A stretch of 64,000 bases of DNA from Lycorma delicatula. Taxonomy: Eukaryota > Arthropoda > Insecta > Hemiptera > Fulgoridae. Position 1 is the stretch's first letter, and each line of letters begins with the position of its first letter. This document shows positions 1-12,010 of the stretch, one piece after another. A program made the translations under genes and the position numbers. The notes beneath the pieces are model-generated. The model was not told where the DNA came from, ran no database searches, and saw nothing but the letters and a program-made list of their open reading frames with translations. Location of the stretch: assembly GCF_047948215.1 (NCBI RefSeq), contig NC_134456.1, positions 66,614,029 through 66,678,028 on the forward strand, written 5' to 3'.

Positions 1-711
1 AGTTATACGTAAAAGGTGGACAAGCTGTTATTAGGTTCCAAAACTTATGATTTTCTAAAACAGCCAAAAATATTTTTTTTTTATTTCAATTAAGATTACT
101 AAAAATGCAAATTATGTTCTACGTCTGTAGATCGTCTAAAATTTTGATTTTAGATTTTTTTATTATTAAACTGTTTCTTAATATAAAATATACACTTAAT
201 ATAAAATATATGAGTTAAATACGATTTTGTATCATGTTCATCTTACAGTAAAAAATGTTTTTTATTAATAGTAGGTTTCCAGGTTTAACAAATACTAACC
301 GACTGAAATTCAAACCTAGAACTCCGCTTAGGAGATTGCTATTACTGTATCACCATCGTACAATAAAGTGGAATTTAATACTTTTAGTTGAACGGATATC
401 TTAAACTTACCCTTTATAGCGGAAGATATCTTCCGCTATACCCTCTTACACAGTGATAAACCACTCATAATAAAAATTAGTTTTATGTTCTCTAATACTT
501 AATTTTTCTATACCTATGAAATGAACAGCCCGTTAGCTTGCTAGTTCAAGGAAAATCTCTATATTATGTAAATTAATTTAAAAAAAATAAATAATAATAT
601 CAAAATTACTAAATATAGGTTTAAATTAATTAAAAATTTATGAAAAAATTTCTGGATATTATTATATTACTTTATATAAAATTAAAAGTAGTATTAACTC
701 AAATATCATAT
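1..711. other. A/T-rich stretch, no gene seen
   Basis: Nothing coding is visible on either strand. The only distinct structure is the palindrome described at 415-440. The sequence is otherwise A/T homopolymer runs and short words, typical of insect intergenic or intronic DNA. Confidence 0.6.
415..440. repeat. 26-bp perfect palindrome
   Basis: Two 13-base arms (TATAGCGGAAGAT and its reverse complement) meet with no spacer, and both sides are flanked by CCCT. Half the arm is G/C, unlike the surroundings, so chance pairing of A/T runs does not explain it. It could be a hairpin tip of a small inverted-repeat element or a binding site for a dimeric protein; neither is shown. Confidence 0.85.
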
Positions 712-1010
712 TATTTTGGATTTTGAGCTTTTTTGGGCACTTTTTGTTCAGTAGATTGCAATCGAAAAGAGAGCTGTACAATTAGATGTTACAGCAGTCC
801 TAAATCTAGAATTTCAGCATCCTTCGGCTAGCCATTTTTGGATTATGCGAGATACATACGTACATACAGAAATCACGCTGAAAATAGTCAAAATGGATTC
901 AGGGATGGTCAAAATGAATATTTATTTTATTTATATTTGTTGAAATCTGAAAACTGAAATTTTTCGCGATCACAATACTTCCTTTACTTCGTACTAGCAA
1001 GTAAAAGCAT
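712..1010 (-). mobile_element. Dispersed inverted-end repeat, copy A (partial)
   Basis: This is one of four copies in the window (others at about 43978-44665, 54268-54757 and 60288-61133). It matches the first half of the family in reverse orientation: the end with TACTTCGTACTAGCAAGTA, the segment near TTTTTCGCGATCACAATACT, the ACATACGTACATACAGA run, the ACAGCAGTCCTAAATC segment, and the GATTTTGAGC-like segment where similarity stops near 712. It carries no open frame of note and no transposase. Compared with the copy at 43978 it lacks the second half including the tRNA-like B box. Class is unknown; a non-autonomous element is the likeliest reading. Confidence 0.7.
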
Positions 1011-3688
1011 GAACATGATAACCGATACGAGTAATATCGCTTTGTTAGGCATTTTTCATTAGTATATAAAAACTATTTTTAAGATTAAATATTCATTAAT
1101 TGACACAATTATAATGTTTTTAATATTACGGAAAATGAATTCGCCAGTTTTGTTCTTCAACAGCAAGCCAACTTCCGTTGACTTTATAAAAAAATAAATT
1201 GTTTTCCATCCATGTTTAATCAGATGACGCAGGCTACAATCATATGTTTTACTCTTTTCTCATCAAGAAAATTTGCAACCTCCATTTTTCCGTTTACATT
1301 CAATCAGATGCAGAAGCTATCAGAGATAGCTAAAAAATAATTGGATGTATCAAAACATTATTTTGAAAAATTGTTTAATAAATTATACCAATAAATATAA
1401 TAGAATATGTATTAAATAATTATTAAAAAAAAAAATTAATTAAAGGTAAATATATATATAATAATTATTTTTGCCGGGAAAATCGACAATTTTCTTTATT
1501 TTTTTAAAATCAGAATTTAAAAAAGATAAAGCACAAACTTAAATTGTATTTTTGGAATAATACTCGTACAACCAGAGCTTCCGTTAAAAGAATTGACAAA
1601 ATTACTAGCAATCAATGGAAAGTCTTTGAAATATCAGTTAAAAATCACTAGTTGAGGTTATTGTTCGATAATTCTAATTTTAAAGTACCTTGATGTCAGC
1701 CGTGAATATAATTTGTCCACTAAAAATTATAATATCCATTTTGTGAAAGGTTTGAATTAGAATTGTTGATCGTAAATTAAGGATTAAAAAAAATTAAAAT
1801 TTTATCATTGATTCAGTCTATATTGTAATTTTATAACCTTAAAAATGTAACCACAAAAATCAATTGAAATAAAATAAATGCAATTTAATCATTATCCTTA
1901 TCTGTGATGCATCGTGGCTGAAGAAAAAGAGAACGGTTTGGATATAAATTTTGTTTCTTAGTTTAATTAGGGAATAAAGAGATAGTAGAAGTAAACCAAT
2001 TTTATTGACCAGGACCCTTAATAAAAGAATGCAATCTTCGAAAAAAATATACTTTGTTACATAATTACTGGATTGTTATAAAAAAAGAAGAAAAAACTAG
2101 GGAATGGATTAAACTTTGAAGGATTATTTTTTTTACTTTCTAATGTGATGAATCGTAAATTATGATTACATTCGTAGATTTAATACCTAGAAATGTGTAG
2201 AGAAACAAAAGGTTGCTCATATTTACTCTTAAGTTTTTTTTTCTTTTTATATACCTGTAAAGCAGTATTAACGAAACTAGGGCAATGTATTAAGAAATTA
2301 AATGGCATCTTCAGTGATCTTTTTTTATGTTAGAAACTGGTAGTCATTTCTAACATTGTACTGCATTGCTTAACTAAATTCTAAGCAAAGCATTAACTTA
2401 GAGACTAATAATTTAATTTCTATGAAGGTAAAGTATAATTATATATTATTTTTATAAATAATTTTTTTTAAATGTTTTAAAAGCGATGTTGCTTATAAAT
2501 ATTTTTAAATATATATAGTTTTTGACATCTTTTCATGCAATAAATTATTTCAACATTTTTCCCGTTTAAAATTATCTGTTTTTTTCTCCTCTTAAACTGA
2601 TTTCAATAAAGAGAAGTTGGTGTTGCAATATCTTTAATATTTTATTGCAGTTCATTAATAAAATGCGTTGCAAGTTTTTATTGTTACATTTTCAATAGTG
2701 TACTTTTGTTTCAACTGAATAAAATTTTTTCCATGCAGCTTAGTTCTATTGATAATGATCAACCCACTCGCTACTTTAGTCGTATAGAATATAATCAAAT
2801 CTTTATGTTGTGAGTTTCTGCTGCTATTAAAAGAAATAAGTTTGCATCATATTTTATACTATTAAGAATTTAAATGGATGTCTGAAAGTATTACTCATTG
2901 ACTATACTCATAATGCTTGTTCTTTAGATATAATTAAATTGGAAATTATATTTTTTTAGAATTAACATATTCCACTATTTGTTAGTATTAAAACAATCGG
3001 GATAGATTTCTCCTGTATTAGGGAGATTAATGCTAAACTTAAAGACATTACCGTTTTCAACTTCAATTTTTAATAGTGATTATTTTACCAAAATTTGTAT
3101 TTCTATTGCTGAGAAACAATTTGAAAAATGTTATATTTGTTTTTAAAGGTTTAAAAAAAAAAAAATATACACGTTACTTTTTTCTTCACAAGCACAAATT
3201 AACCATTTCTTTGTTAAAAATCCATCCTTTTTAAATCCAGTAACTGTAGTATAGATGAATCCATAGACAAGAATTGTTTGTTAAAGATTTAACTTTCCTC
3301 TACTGAGAAATCAAATTTAAACCAACAACAAAAGGATATGCCTATCAATAATAAAATAATTAACTTGTTTACCTAATTTAATTTTTAACTTTAAGTTAAT
3401 TTAACTTGTTATACTTATGAACCATACTTATAAATATGATAATTGATTTTAAATATATGATCTAACTTCATATGTATATATAAAAATTAAAATATATGAC
3501 TTGTTTATCAGTTATCCATTCATGTTAAAATTCAAAGATTATGTATTTAAAATAAATTTAGTATTAGATACATTATCTTTTCAGCTTAAATAGGATTTTG
3601 AATATTTTTTTATTTATTTTACTTTGTCACCGTATCCAAATAAAAACAAAATGTTCTATACTTTTTTTGACTATTCCGGTACATTAAT
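1011..3688. other. A/T-rich stretch, no gene seen
   Basis: About 2.7 kb of A/T-dominated sequence with frequent stops in all frames. I recognise no protein domain, RNA gene or repeat copy here. Confidence 0.55.
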
Positions 3689-3702
3689 GTGTGTGTGTGT
3701 GT
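3689..3702. repeat. (GT)7 microsatellite
   Basis: A short GT dinucleotide run lies just upstream of the dispersed repeat at 3723. The second copy of that repeat (53415) is likewise preceded by a dinucleotide array, there (TA)n, so a microsatellite may be a regular edge of this family. Confidence 0.8.
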
Positions 3703-3722
3703 TTGTTCTGTACATGTAAAAG

Positions 3723-3890
3723 AACATGTCCTGATAGACTGATTCATCTACGCCCAGCAAAAGCTATTGAAGATAAATTGATGAAAATCAATTAACATTC
3801 TTCTTACGGTGGTGTAAGTGCATACTAAAAAAGGATTTTTTTGAAATCCCGAGTTTAAAGGGTTAAATGGATTATTAATTTTTTTTTAGA
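3723..3890 (+). repeat. Dispersed repeat family 2, copy 1
   Basis: This stretch aligns by eye with 53415-53580 in the same orientation. Shared words, in order, are AACATGT, GATTCAT, ACGC(C/T)CAG(C/T)AAAA, TGAAGATAAATT, ACTAA(A/G)AAA(G/T)GATTTTT, and GTTAAA(A)TGG. Small indels and substitutions separate the copies, so they are old. No coding potential is seen. Sequence beyond 3890, including a segment near 4020-4190 with GAAAGTCCCGGGAGAATTTTG, may belong to the same element but has no second copy in the window. Confidence 0.65.
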
Positions 3891-6109
3891 AACCCGGCTA
3901 TTTGTTTTAATTTCTCGTAAAAAATTAAAATATTAATTTGATTTTTCGGTTTTTAAGGTCCAAAACTACAAGAGATCATTAATTCTGCCCCTGATTTAAG
4001 ATCCTAAAGAATTTCAGTACTATCTAATTTCACTGGGGTAGCTGAAATACCTGCAAAATCTTTCATTCGCTGTAATTCGCAAACGAAGCATTTTAAGACA
4101 TAAGTTTATATGAATTTTTTAAATTATTTTCACGAATATAATAGGTTATGAAAGTCCCGGGAGAATTTTGTGGTATACTCTGTATAAATAGTAATATTAA
4201 AAAACTTCGTAATATTCATGGTTTTTTAATTATTTTTAGCGTAAGTACTTAGCCTAATAAATAAATTATTATCTTTAACATTCTTTCTTTCAAATAATTC
4301 AAAATTTTCCCAAAATTTACGTTGGAATTCTGTTAAAGGAAATTAGTTAATTACTTACATTGTATAAGTAGCCTAATTCTATTTCTCCTTGAAATAAAAA
4401 TAAATATAATTTACATGTTTTAAATTTTGTAAAGATTTTTATATTTATGTATGCATATTTTTAGCGGTTATTTTCTACTGCTTACGTTAGCTGCATTTAA
4501 TTAACTGTATTTTAAAAATTGCGTAAAAGACTACTTAAAGTGTCTTTTTTTCTAGTTTAAATATTATTCTGTTAAATAATTATTATTTTAATGGAACTTC
4601 TAATGATTTAAAAAATTAATTTAAGAAACAATATTTTTAAATAAAATGTAATTATACAAAATAAAATTAGCGCGGAATGAAATTATTTGTTACAATAAAA
4701 TATAATTTTATTGTAACGAACGTATTTTATGAAAATAAATTATTGAAAAACTTTCGGTACAATGAGCAGACTTTTTGTTGGCTACCCTAATTAAATTTAA
4801 AAAAATAAGAACTATTTATAATTAAAAAAAAAATAAAACAGCCCAGTCTGGTTTACAAGTATTTATTTCTTAAAAGTGTTTACTAACGTGCAAATTAATT
4901 TTTCTGCATTTAAGATACAGTGTTTAGATAACAGTTTAATAAACTTCTTTTAAGATTAAATAAATAGACTTACTTAATTTACAATAATTTTTTTTAAGTT
5001 AAAAAATAATTACTTATCCATCTTTATAAAAATATTTAATATGATTATTTCACCACATTTTGAAAGCTCTAACACAATATTTATAATAGATTTTGTATGT
5101 ATTAGTGACAGCTTTTCAGTAATGAATCAATTTATAATCAGTTACTGAAATTTCTGTAAACCAGTTACGAAGTCCGAAAGTAAATGTTACATTTTATACT
5201 CAAATATGAACCTAATAAACCAGGGCATTAATCGATGTATATATTAGTATTTTATAGATAAAATTTGGTAATATCGAAGGAGAAAATTTTTATAAGCAAC
5301 TGGCTGTAACGACAAATATACAATCAGCCATACTGGAATAATATATATGTATATATTGTATTAATGACCCCTTCCCGTGTAGCCAGGACCGTCGATGTGT
5401 TCGTTATCCTCATTGTTGTAAAAATAATACTGATAAATAACAATTAAAGTGTACAAACTATATAAAATAAAGAAAAAAAAACTAAAAAAAAAGAAACTAA
5501 ATTACAACAGAACAGAGTAGTAGTAACTATAGTAAATACACAAACGTTTGACGAGGAAAACTTCACAACTTCGCACCCAAGAACCTCGATGTGTGGCTCA
5601 ATACCTTTCTTGTGATAACACTATTTTGTATCTTAAAAGTTTGAAAGCAATCGGTCGGTTGGTTCCCGGGTGATGCTGATGCAAACTGACAGACAAAATC
5701 CGCCACAAATTCTAGCATTTATATATTAAAGATACGTAAACAGTTCAAGACTGAGCATAATAAAAAACGATGGAGCAACACTTAGAGAAAATGACAGATG
5801 ATAGATTCCGGGAGATAGTTTTATAATCCTCCAAATCGAAGAAGTCTGTTTAGATTCCGGGAAAATTGGTGAACAATATACATTTTATAGTTTTCTGAAA
5901 TTGGATCAGATGAGTAGCTTAAACTGTGAATGAAGGTAACAATAACCGTGAATAATTAACATTATATACCAGTTATTTAAGTTCTGAATTCTTTTTCAAA
6001 GTAATTCGATCAACTGTAAAATTCTGTTTACTGAAAAAATATATCGCCTAGTCAGCTAGTAAAATGTTCTGGCTTTTTAATGACTAAAACTCTAGTTCAA
6101 TCTTTATGA
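3891..6109. other. Unclassified stretch, possible old repeat pieces
   Basis: No gene is seen. Two parts are less A/T-biased than the rest. Near 4020-4190 is non-repetitive sequence ending close to AAGTCCCGGGAG. Near 5560-5740 a segment reads CAATCGGTCGGTTGGTTCCC and then GATGCAAACTGACAGACAAA, a style common in insect interspersed repeats. Neither has another copy in the window, so I leave them unnamed. Confidence 0.4.
4689..4717. repeat. Perfect hairpin, 13-bp arms, 3-nt loop
   Basis: The arms GTTACAATAAAAT and its reverse complement are separated by ATA. The arms include GTTAC, so the pairing is not purely A/T. No T-run or gene end gives it a function. Confidence 0.8.
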
Positions 6110-7965
6110 TATTTATGCTTACAACACTGATTGTTATTTCACCAATACTTCGATCAAATTCTGACACTAACAAAATTTTCCACAGCCTTGCTTTAAAATG
6201 TTTAATATTAACATTAGGGAGATATTTTATTTAAAAAAAAACCCCCACTTGATCCAATGACTTTCTTGTCTTTGTGTAACTGCATTGTTACCCATGTATT
6301 GTTCTTTTTAAATGATTCGATTTCTTGTTGAATAGCATCTTTCCTCTGTTGAGAATAAGCGGAGCTCATAGCTCAGAGCCTGCAAGTCTGAGCAGTTGAC
6401 TTCATAGCGTTTAGGGCGATCAATGGCATTTTTTTGACGAAGAAAATGGTGATCACCTTTTTGAAGTGCAGTTATTCTTCCAGTGTATTTTCAAACATTT
6501 CTTGTTGTTAATTTTCTGTTGTTTCTTTCTCTGTCCTCTTGTCTTCCGGATGATTATCTTGTTCATTCAAAATTTGAGTTGTATGGCTTGGTTTAAAAAC
6601 TGGCAGACATTAAATTTTCATTGAAGGTTACGTTTCTAGATATTTTAATTGTTTTCAAAATTGTATCGTAAAGTCTATAACTGGTAGATTCTTTTTCATG
6701 GTAAAAATAATTAATTTATTTGGTTTTCGGTTGTAATTCCTTTTGCAATTGACCAGGAAAATGCTTCAGAACCAAAATCCTTTATATGTATGAGAGAAGC
6801 TTTTACCAGCTTGTATGCTTCTTTTCACAGCTTGTTTGGAATAGAGTTAGGATCTTCAACGGTTATTGTTCTATTGAACATATAAATTGCAGCTTATAGT
6901 GGAAATTGTTTAGAATGTATCAAGCCCTTTTAATATTGTACGCATATCTCATGTGATTGCCGTTATTTTCAGTTGTTTAAGGTGCAGTGGTCTCAAGTTA
7001 ATTTCCTTTCTGATTGAGAACATTTTTAAAATCTATTATATATTCAGTACCATCAGTCAGTCCATCCTGAAGGCTTAGATGCCTTATAGCGTGATTCACT
7101 AAAAGATAGTCTGTGTTGTTTTCCAAACTGATAACCTTCACATACACATTGAATGTCAGTTGATATTTCTTGATGATCTATTAACACTTGGTCATTTAAC
7201 TTGCTAAAAGACCTTTAACATTTAAGTGGCTCATGCCAAATCCTAACCTTAAAGATCACTTGAGTAAAACTGACTTCGGGCTGAATTATTGTTTGAAAGA
7301 CCATCTAATAAAACTTATTACCGCGTACGGCAGTGGCCATAAGTCTTCCACTGCCATTAAAAATATTAGCAGTATTTCTTTTATAATTTTCATCTCCTTT
7401 TCAGTGATTACCTCTTCAAAAAATAAGTTTTTTCTTATGGCCTAGGTACATACAGAACATTAACCATTTGAAAATTAACTCATTTTCCATTGATTAGCTT
7501 CCGTATTTTAACAATCCCATTTCCTTTTATAGGTAATTCTGTATTGTTACCTAATTTGATATTATCATGGCTATTGTAAATTTTTGATCCACTAAAGAAT
7601 TGATGATAAAAAGTCATATAGGCGGTAGCTCCAATTTCCATTGTCCAGTTGTCATTATTTAAATTTGAAAACTCAGCAGCATCTGCACTAAAAGCACAAG
7701 ATTCATTCTATGAAGCTCTATTAAAGCATTCACTTGCATAGAGGCCCTTTTTTACATGAATAATAAGAAATTTTACATTTATCCTTTTGCCTTACCTGTA
7801 TTGTTTGTACTGGCATTACAAGGTTTTCGTTGACTGTTATTAATAGAAAATTTGAATTGAGTTTCTCTTGAGTGTTCTTGTTTTTTCTTGTCTGATGAGA
7901 AGATACAACCGATATTGTCTCATTCTGTTTCGAATAAACTAGCAGTGTCAACAGCTACGTACACA
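6110..7965 (-). pseudogene. Degraded Copia-type retrotransposon polyprotein
   Basis: Reading leftward from about 7965, pieces of a Copia Gag-Pol appear in the usual order across shifting frames. First comes the Gag end with a broken CCHC zinc knuckle near 7731-7785 (two Cys pairs readable, His lost). The protease region near 7560-7660 reads NWTMEIGATAYM where the family has a D-S/T-G triad, so the catalytic Asp-Ser is lost. The stretch IKLGNNTELPIKGNG follows. Integrase zinc-binding traces include WHE and CEGYQFGKQHR (about 7110-7240). An integrase-core remnant includes DGTEYIIDFKN. The start of the RT domain lies near 6241-6350 (IQQEIESFKKNNTW) and continues to FKARL near 6195. Much of the integrase core and most of the RT are missing. 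Stops and frameshifts are frequent. No LTRs were identified. It is a dead copy; Copia class is confident, lineage is not. Confidence 0.88.
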
Positions 7966-8790
7966 GAGTACAAAAGGCACACTTTTGTCAATCTATATCT
8001 ACAAATAATATTTAAAAAAAAAGATAATAATAAATAAATAATTTTGATATACAATCCATAGGAGAAATAAATTTAACTAATAGCGATAGTTATTTAACTC
8101 TATATTGCTTTAATATAAGTTATGAACGAAATAATCAGATTAATTACATGTTACGTTAAACTTTTAATTAGTTATGTCCACATACCAGTACGTTTTAGTT
8201 TTATGTGTTCATTTTCTCACGTACTATAATAGTTTCATTACAAATTACGAAAGAATATAAAGCAATAATATGTTTTATAACAATGTTGAATGTAAATATG
8301 TATCGCACATAATTTTTTTTTACGCCGTGTCATTAACTGATCAATTAAACAGTGTTTTCAGTAAATTAGTAACCAGTTTTAATATTTGTTCATAAAAGTA
8401 TTTAACTAGATAGTAAAATTTAATTGGATATTATTAGAGAATCAACCTCTAAAGGAATTCAATAGGTTGATTCTTATATATTTTTTTTACAAATCAATTA
8501 AAAAATAAAATTTAATTAGAAAATAAAATTTAATTATGGTGAAAATTGTTTTAGTTTGTATGTACATAATAACAACAACGTTCTTTGAGATCAGCAGTTT
8601 TTAATTCCTCAGTTATCATTAAACTCATGAAAAAAAATCAAAACCTCTCAATTAAAAATTAACTGACGAACTAATTATACTTTGCGAAGGAAAAATTACT
8701 TCTCGTTTCTGTAATTTTTATTAAATATTATACCTAAATTTATTCTTTTTTTAAATCAGGGAGTAAATGAAAAAATGTCAGTTCTTTTTT
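7966..8790. other. A/T-rich stretch, no gene seen
   Basis: No domain or repeat copy recognised. If the Copia element were complete its Gag N-terminus and 5' LTR should lie here, but I see no convincing LTR or Gag sequence. One 60-base line here (8461-8520) holds only 7 G/C bases. Confidence 0.5.
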
Positions 8791-9190
8791 TCTTCTCCCC
8801 CGGGCCGGATCCAGCAGTTAAGTAACACAGCTCAAGGGCCTCTTCTTTACTCTAACGGGCCTCCACGTCTCGGCCCGCCGGTTGAATCTCACTTTGCACC
8901 TGCCTCATACCCCCAGAGTAGAATCCACCAGCCCCGGCTGTGCCGTCCCTGGGTCCCCACTCCAGGAACCGGGGCTCGGTATTTGTGCCAATGCCTCTAA
9001 CTGGGACACCCCAAGTGGGGCATTCCCGCCGGGACTCGGTCTTTTTCGCTCGGGGGTGCGAGAGTCCCATGCCTCATCACTACCGCCCACTCGTGTAAGC
9101 ACGTGCGAACGGTAGCTCCGCAGAGGGCTGTCCCTCATCCCTGAGCCCCCGATCCTTTTCCTGAAGAACCCTCGCCACGACCCTGCAATG
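8791..9190. other. 400-bp GC-rich island, origin unknown
   Basis: Composition jumps sharply at both edges. The lines 8941-9000 and 9001-9060 contain 37 and 41 G/C bases of 60 (62% and 68%), against 12% in 8461-8520. CpG is frequent (CGGGCCGG, CTCGGCCCGCCGG, GTGCGAACG). The overlapping open frames of 72-78 codons on both strands are what few A/T-rich stops would give by chance, and none shows a domain. The left edge on the plus strand is a pyrimidine tract (TTCTTTTTTTCTTC), which on the minus strand would be a purine/A-rich tail. A LINE 5' untranslated region or another GC-rich mobile piece is my best guess; a CpG-island promoter or laterally acquired DNA are alternatives. Confidence 0.6.
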
Positions 9191-12010
9191 GTATCAAAAA
9201 TTTCTTGTTTTAATCAAACTCAGAATTAGTAAACGTTTTGTTGACTTCATCAATTGAGTGAAGTATACAACTAGTAGTGAAACTATACAACTACCAGCCA
9301 GTACTCAGCCCGAAGATAAGTTTATACTATCAGATGTATTAATGTTTATGGATCAGCGAAAAAGTGTACTATTTGTAAAGTGATATATTAGGATCAGTTT
9401 TTTTTCACCTCAGGAGTAAAAAAATTGCCATTAATAGATATAAGAATTTATAAACAAAATAAAATGTAAATTAATAAATAAACTTAGATAAAAGAATCAC
9501 TTCTAGAAGACTTCGCAAACGTAGAATCTGAAGAAATGAATAAAAAGAACCAAGTTTATTTGTTAAACGCTTACGTCGGCCTCAAAGCAATGTCTAATTT
9601 TTTTTTAAATTTTCTTGGACGAATAAAAATCTAATGATAACATGCAAACTACCATTGAGAAAATTGGTAAAATTATTCCTCCTGTAATTAAAAAGGAAAC
9701 GGTGAATGAAAATTTATTAGTGGAAGAAAATGGATATACTCGACGCAAGTGTCTTAAATGAATTGACTTAACTAAAGTTAAGTTATTGATTTCAATAACT
9801 AAAGCTATCAGCATAGCTTTAGTTATTGAGATCGAATCCAATTGTTACTTATCATAAGGCTTAACTAACTCCAGATCTGATAGACTTCTACTGTACTAAT
9901 ATAAACACGTACAGAAACTGTAAATCTACTGAAACTTTTGACAAGTCTAGACGTTGAGACCTGTTACTGTATATAACTATACATAATAGACCAAAGAGCC
10001 AGCTAAACAATACAATAGGTCATAAGTTAAGAATAAAAAAAAAAACTGTGGATTCATCTCTCAGTCCATGTTCGAGTTATGAAACATCTGGAAAGACAGA
10101 AGCATAAAGAATAGGACTATTGATAGCAATGGTATTTCACCACGATATAAATAGAAGACAATGCTCGCCGTGAATCTAACCCCGATTACAATGGCTCTTA
10201 TAGTGCCTACTGACGGTTTACTAATCCGCCTTCCACCTGCAAATTACATCGCAGAATAACTCTCCACTCGGTAGGCAGAATAAGTGTGCAAACCCAAACC
10301 AGTGTTTTTGCTATCACTTTTTGTGAAATTTACCGAGACTAATTCTAGCAATTGGTCCCGTGCTGGTTAAATAATTTTTCAACTTATGCATTTTTCGGGA
10401 GAAATCTTATGGCATTAGAAAACGATTTTATCCAATCTGCAAGTAAAAAATGTACGGTTCTTGACATAAACGATCATCCCTTGAGAAATCATCCCTGCAT
10501 AGATAGGTTATCCAAGAAAACATTTCAGGGGCAGAAAATTCAAAGCCTGAATTTTCCAATTAACAATCCTTCAAATGACTTGAAAACTAATTTTCGTTCA
10601 TAGGACATATGATTTGAGGAAGAAGAGACGTATCAAGGCTATGTATTTGGAAGGACGTAATTGTCTATAATCTCAACAACAAAAAAACCAAATACCTCAT
10701 CAATATTAAGGTGAATTTTTCGACAATTTTTTTTTAATTTAACAAAGCAGCTTATCTCGCATCATAAACATTTAGACTATCAAAAATTTTGCTAGATTAA
10801 TTTCTGTTTGAAACCGCCTGCAGCTTTAGTATTCAGATAGTGACACTTTGAAGGGAAAATTAAAATTCTCAAAAGAGAATGAAGCATGATTAACTAATAC
10901 TTCAATCTCTGAAAATTTCGTGTTAATTTCATTTATTATTACTTTCCAGATCTCTCTTCACCTAGCACAATTACTTGCCTTAGTAAAGAGAGCCGGTTTT
11001 TTTTTTTTGTTGTTGAAGGTAGTGTTATCAATAAATAAATAATTCATAAAATTTATCTGTGGACTGTCATTTTACATTAAAAATTATCAGAAAAGAAAAC
11101 AGATATCTATTAAATTATTTCTCCATAGATAGTGTCTTCTACTTTCTAAAGTAGTCGTTCAATTGTGTTGACGATACATACAGACTGGAGTTTCCTATGG
11201 TGTGCTACTTCTATATTCAAAAAGAAAATGAATGTGATCTTCAACTCAACGAAACTATCCGAGCAAGTATTTTTCAGATACTTAAATGTACATTGGAGCC
11301 TTCTTTTTGGAATCGCTGTCATAAATAATGCTGGTCATGAATTATGTGACCTTGAAAAGAATTCATAGGATGTGGTTGTTCTGTCTCATATCTATTCTCA
11401 GGAATATCATATAATCTGATGCGAGATGGTGGATACCGTCCCAGTATCTTTAGATATATCACTAAGAGAAAAATATCACTCTCGGGATTAGGAGAAATCA
11501 TCTGTCACGATATCAGATGTTTAACACTACATCCAAGTGGAGACTTTCTTGCCACAGCCAATCATATTTAATCCAGATATTTTTTATATTGAACTATGGT
11601 TTCAGGAAGTGTTAAAAAAATGACGATACCTTTTTTGAAAAAAAATTAAACAATCAAGGAATTATTGTGCATTATATTTTTTCTTTCAGTATTAGTCAGT
11701 GATTCAGATATTCTTGATGAACGAAGCAGCCTGAAAAAGTCTGGCCACTGGTAATCGGTGGAAAAATCCATAAAATATTTTAGTGGAACAAGAAGGCTGA
11801 TCACATAAGTAATGTGATCAATCTTGAAAGCAATACTTTGCAAGCAGTACAGTAGTTAAAACGAAAGTCAGAAAATATTAAATCAAAATATTTCCCAACG
11901 TCTATCGTTTGAGAGAAGTAGGGTGACATTAAAGAATCAAAGGATTACTGCCAGAGTTGACGCACGTTTGTTGAAACAGCTCACATCTGAAGGTTAACTA
12001 CAGTACGTAT
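9191..12010. other. Unclassified, moderately complex stretch
   Basis: Base composition is less skewed than the flanks, particularly 9850-10600 and 11100-11560, and several open frames of 60-83 codons occur on both strands (for example 10352-10603 plus and 11319-11501 minus). None resembles a protein I know, and no start context, splice pattern or motif singles one out. It may be an eroded transposon whose domains are no longer readable by eye. A 9-bp perfect hairpin lies at 11798-11820. Confidence 0.4.
9792..9829. repeat. Perfect hairpin, 17-bp arms, 4-nt loop
   Basis: The arms TCAATAACTAAAGCTAT and its reverse complement flank the loop CAGC. There is no mismatch, so the structure is either young or maintained. 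No neighbouring gene explains it. Confidence 0.88.

Noticed and set aside
7233..7445. A plus-strand 70-codon frame.
   Set aside because: It is the shadow of the Copia remnant, which reads on the minus strand.
8767..9138. Overlapping 72-78 codon frames on both strands of the GC island.
   Set aside because: G/C-rich DNA has few stop codons, so open frames on both strands are expected by chance. None has a recognisable motif.
10352..10603. An 83-codon open frame on the plus strand.
   Set aside because: No resemblance to any family I know, no supporting signal, and similar-length frames occur throughout the window.
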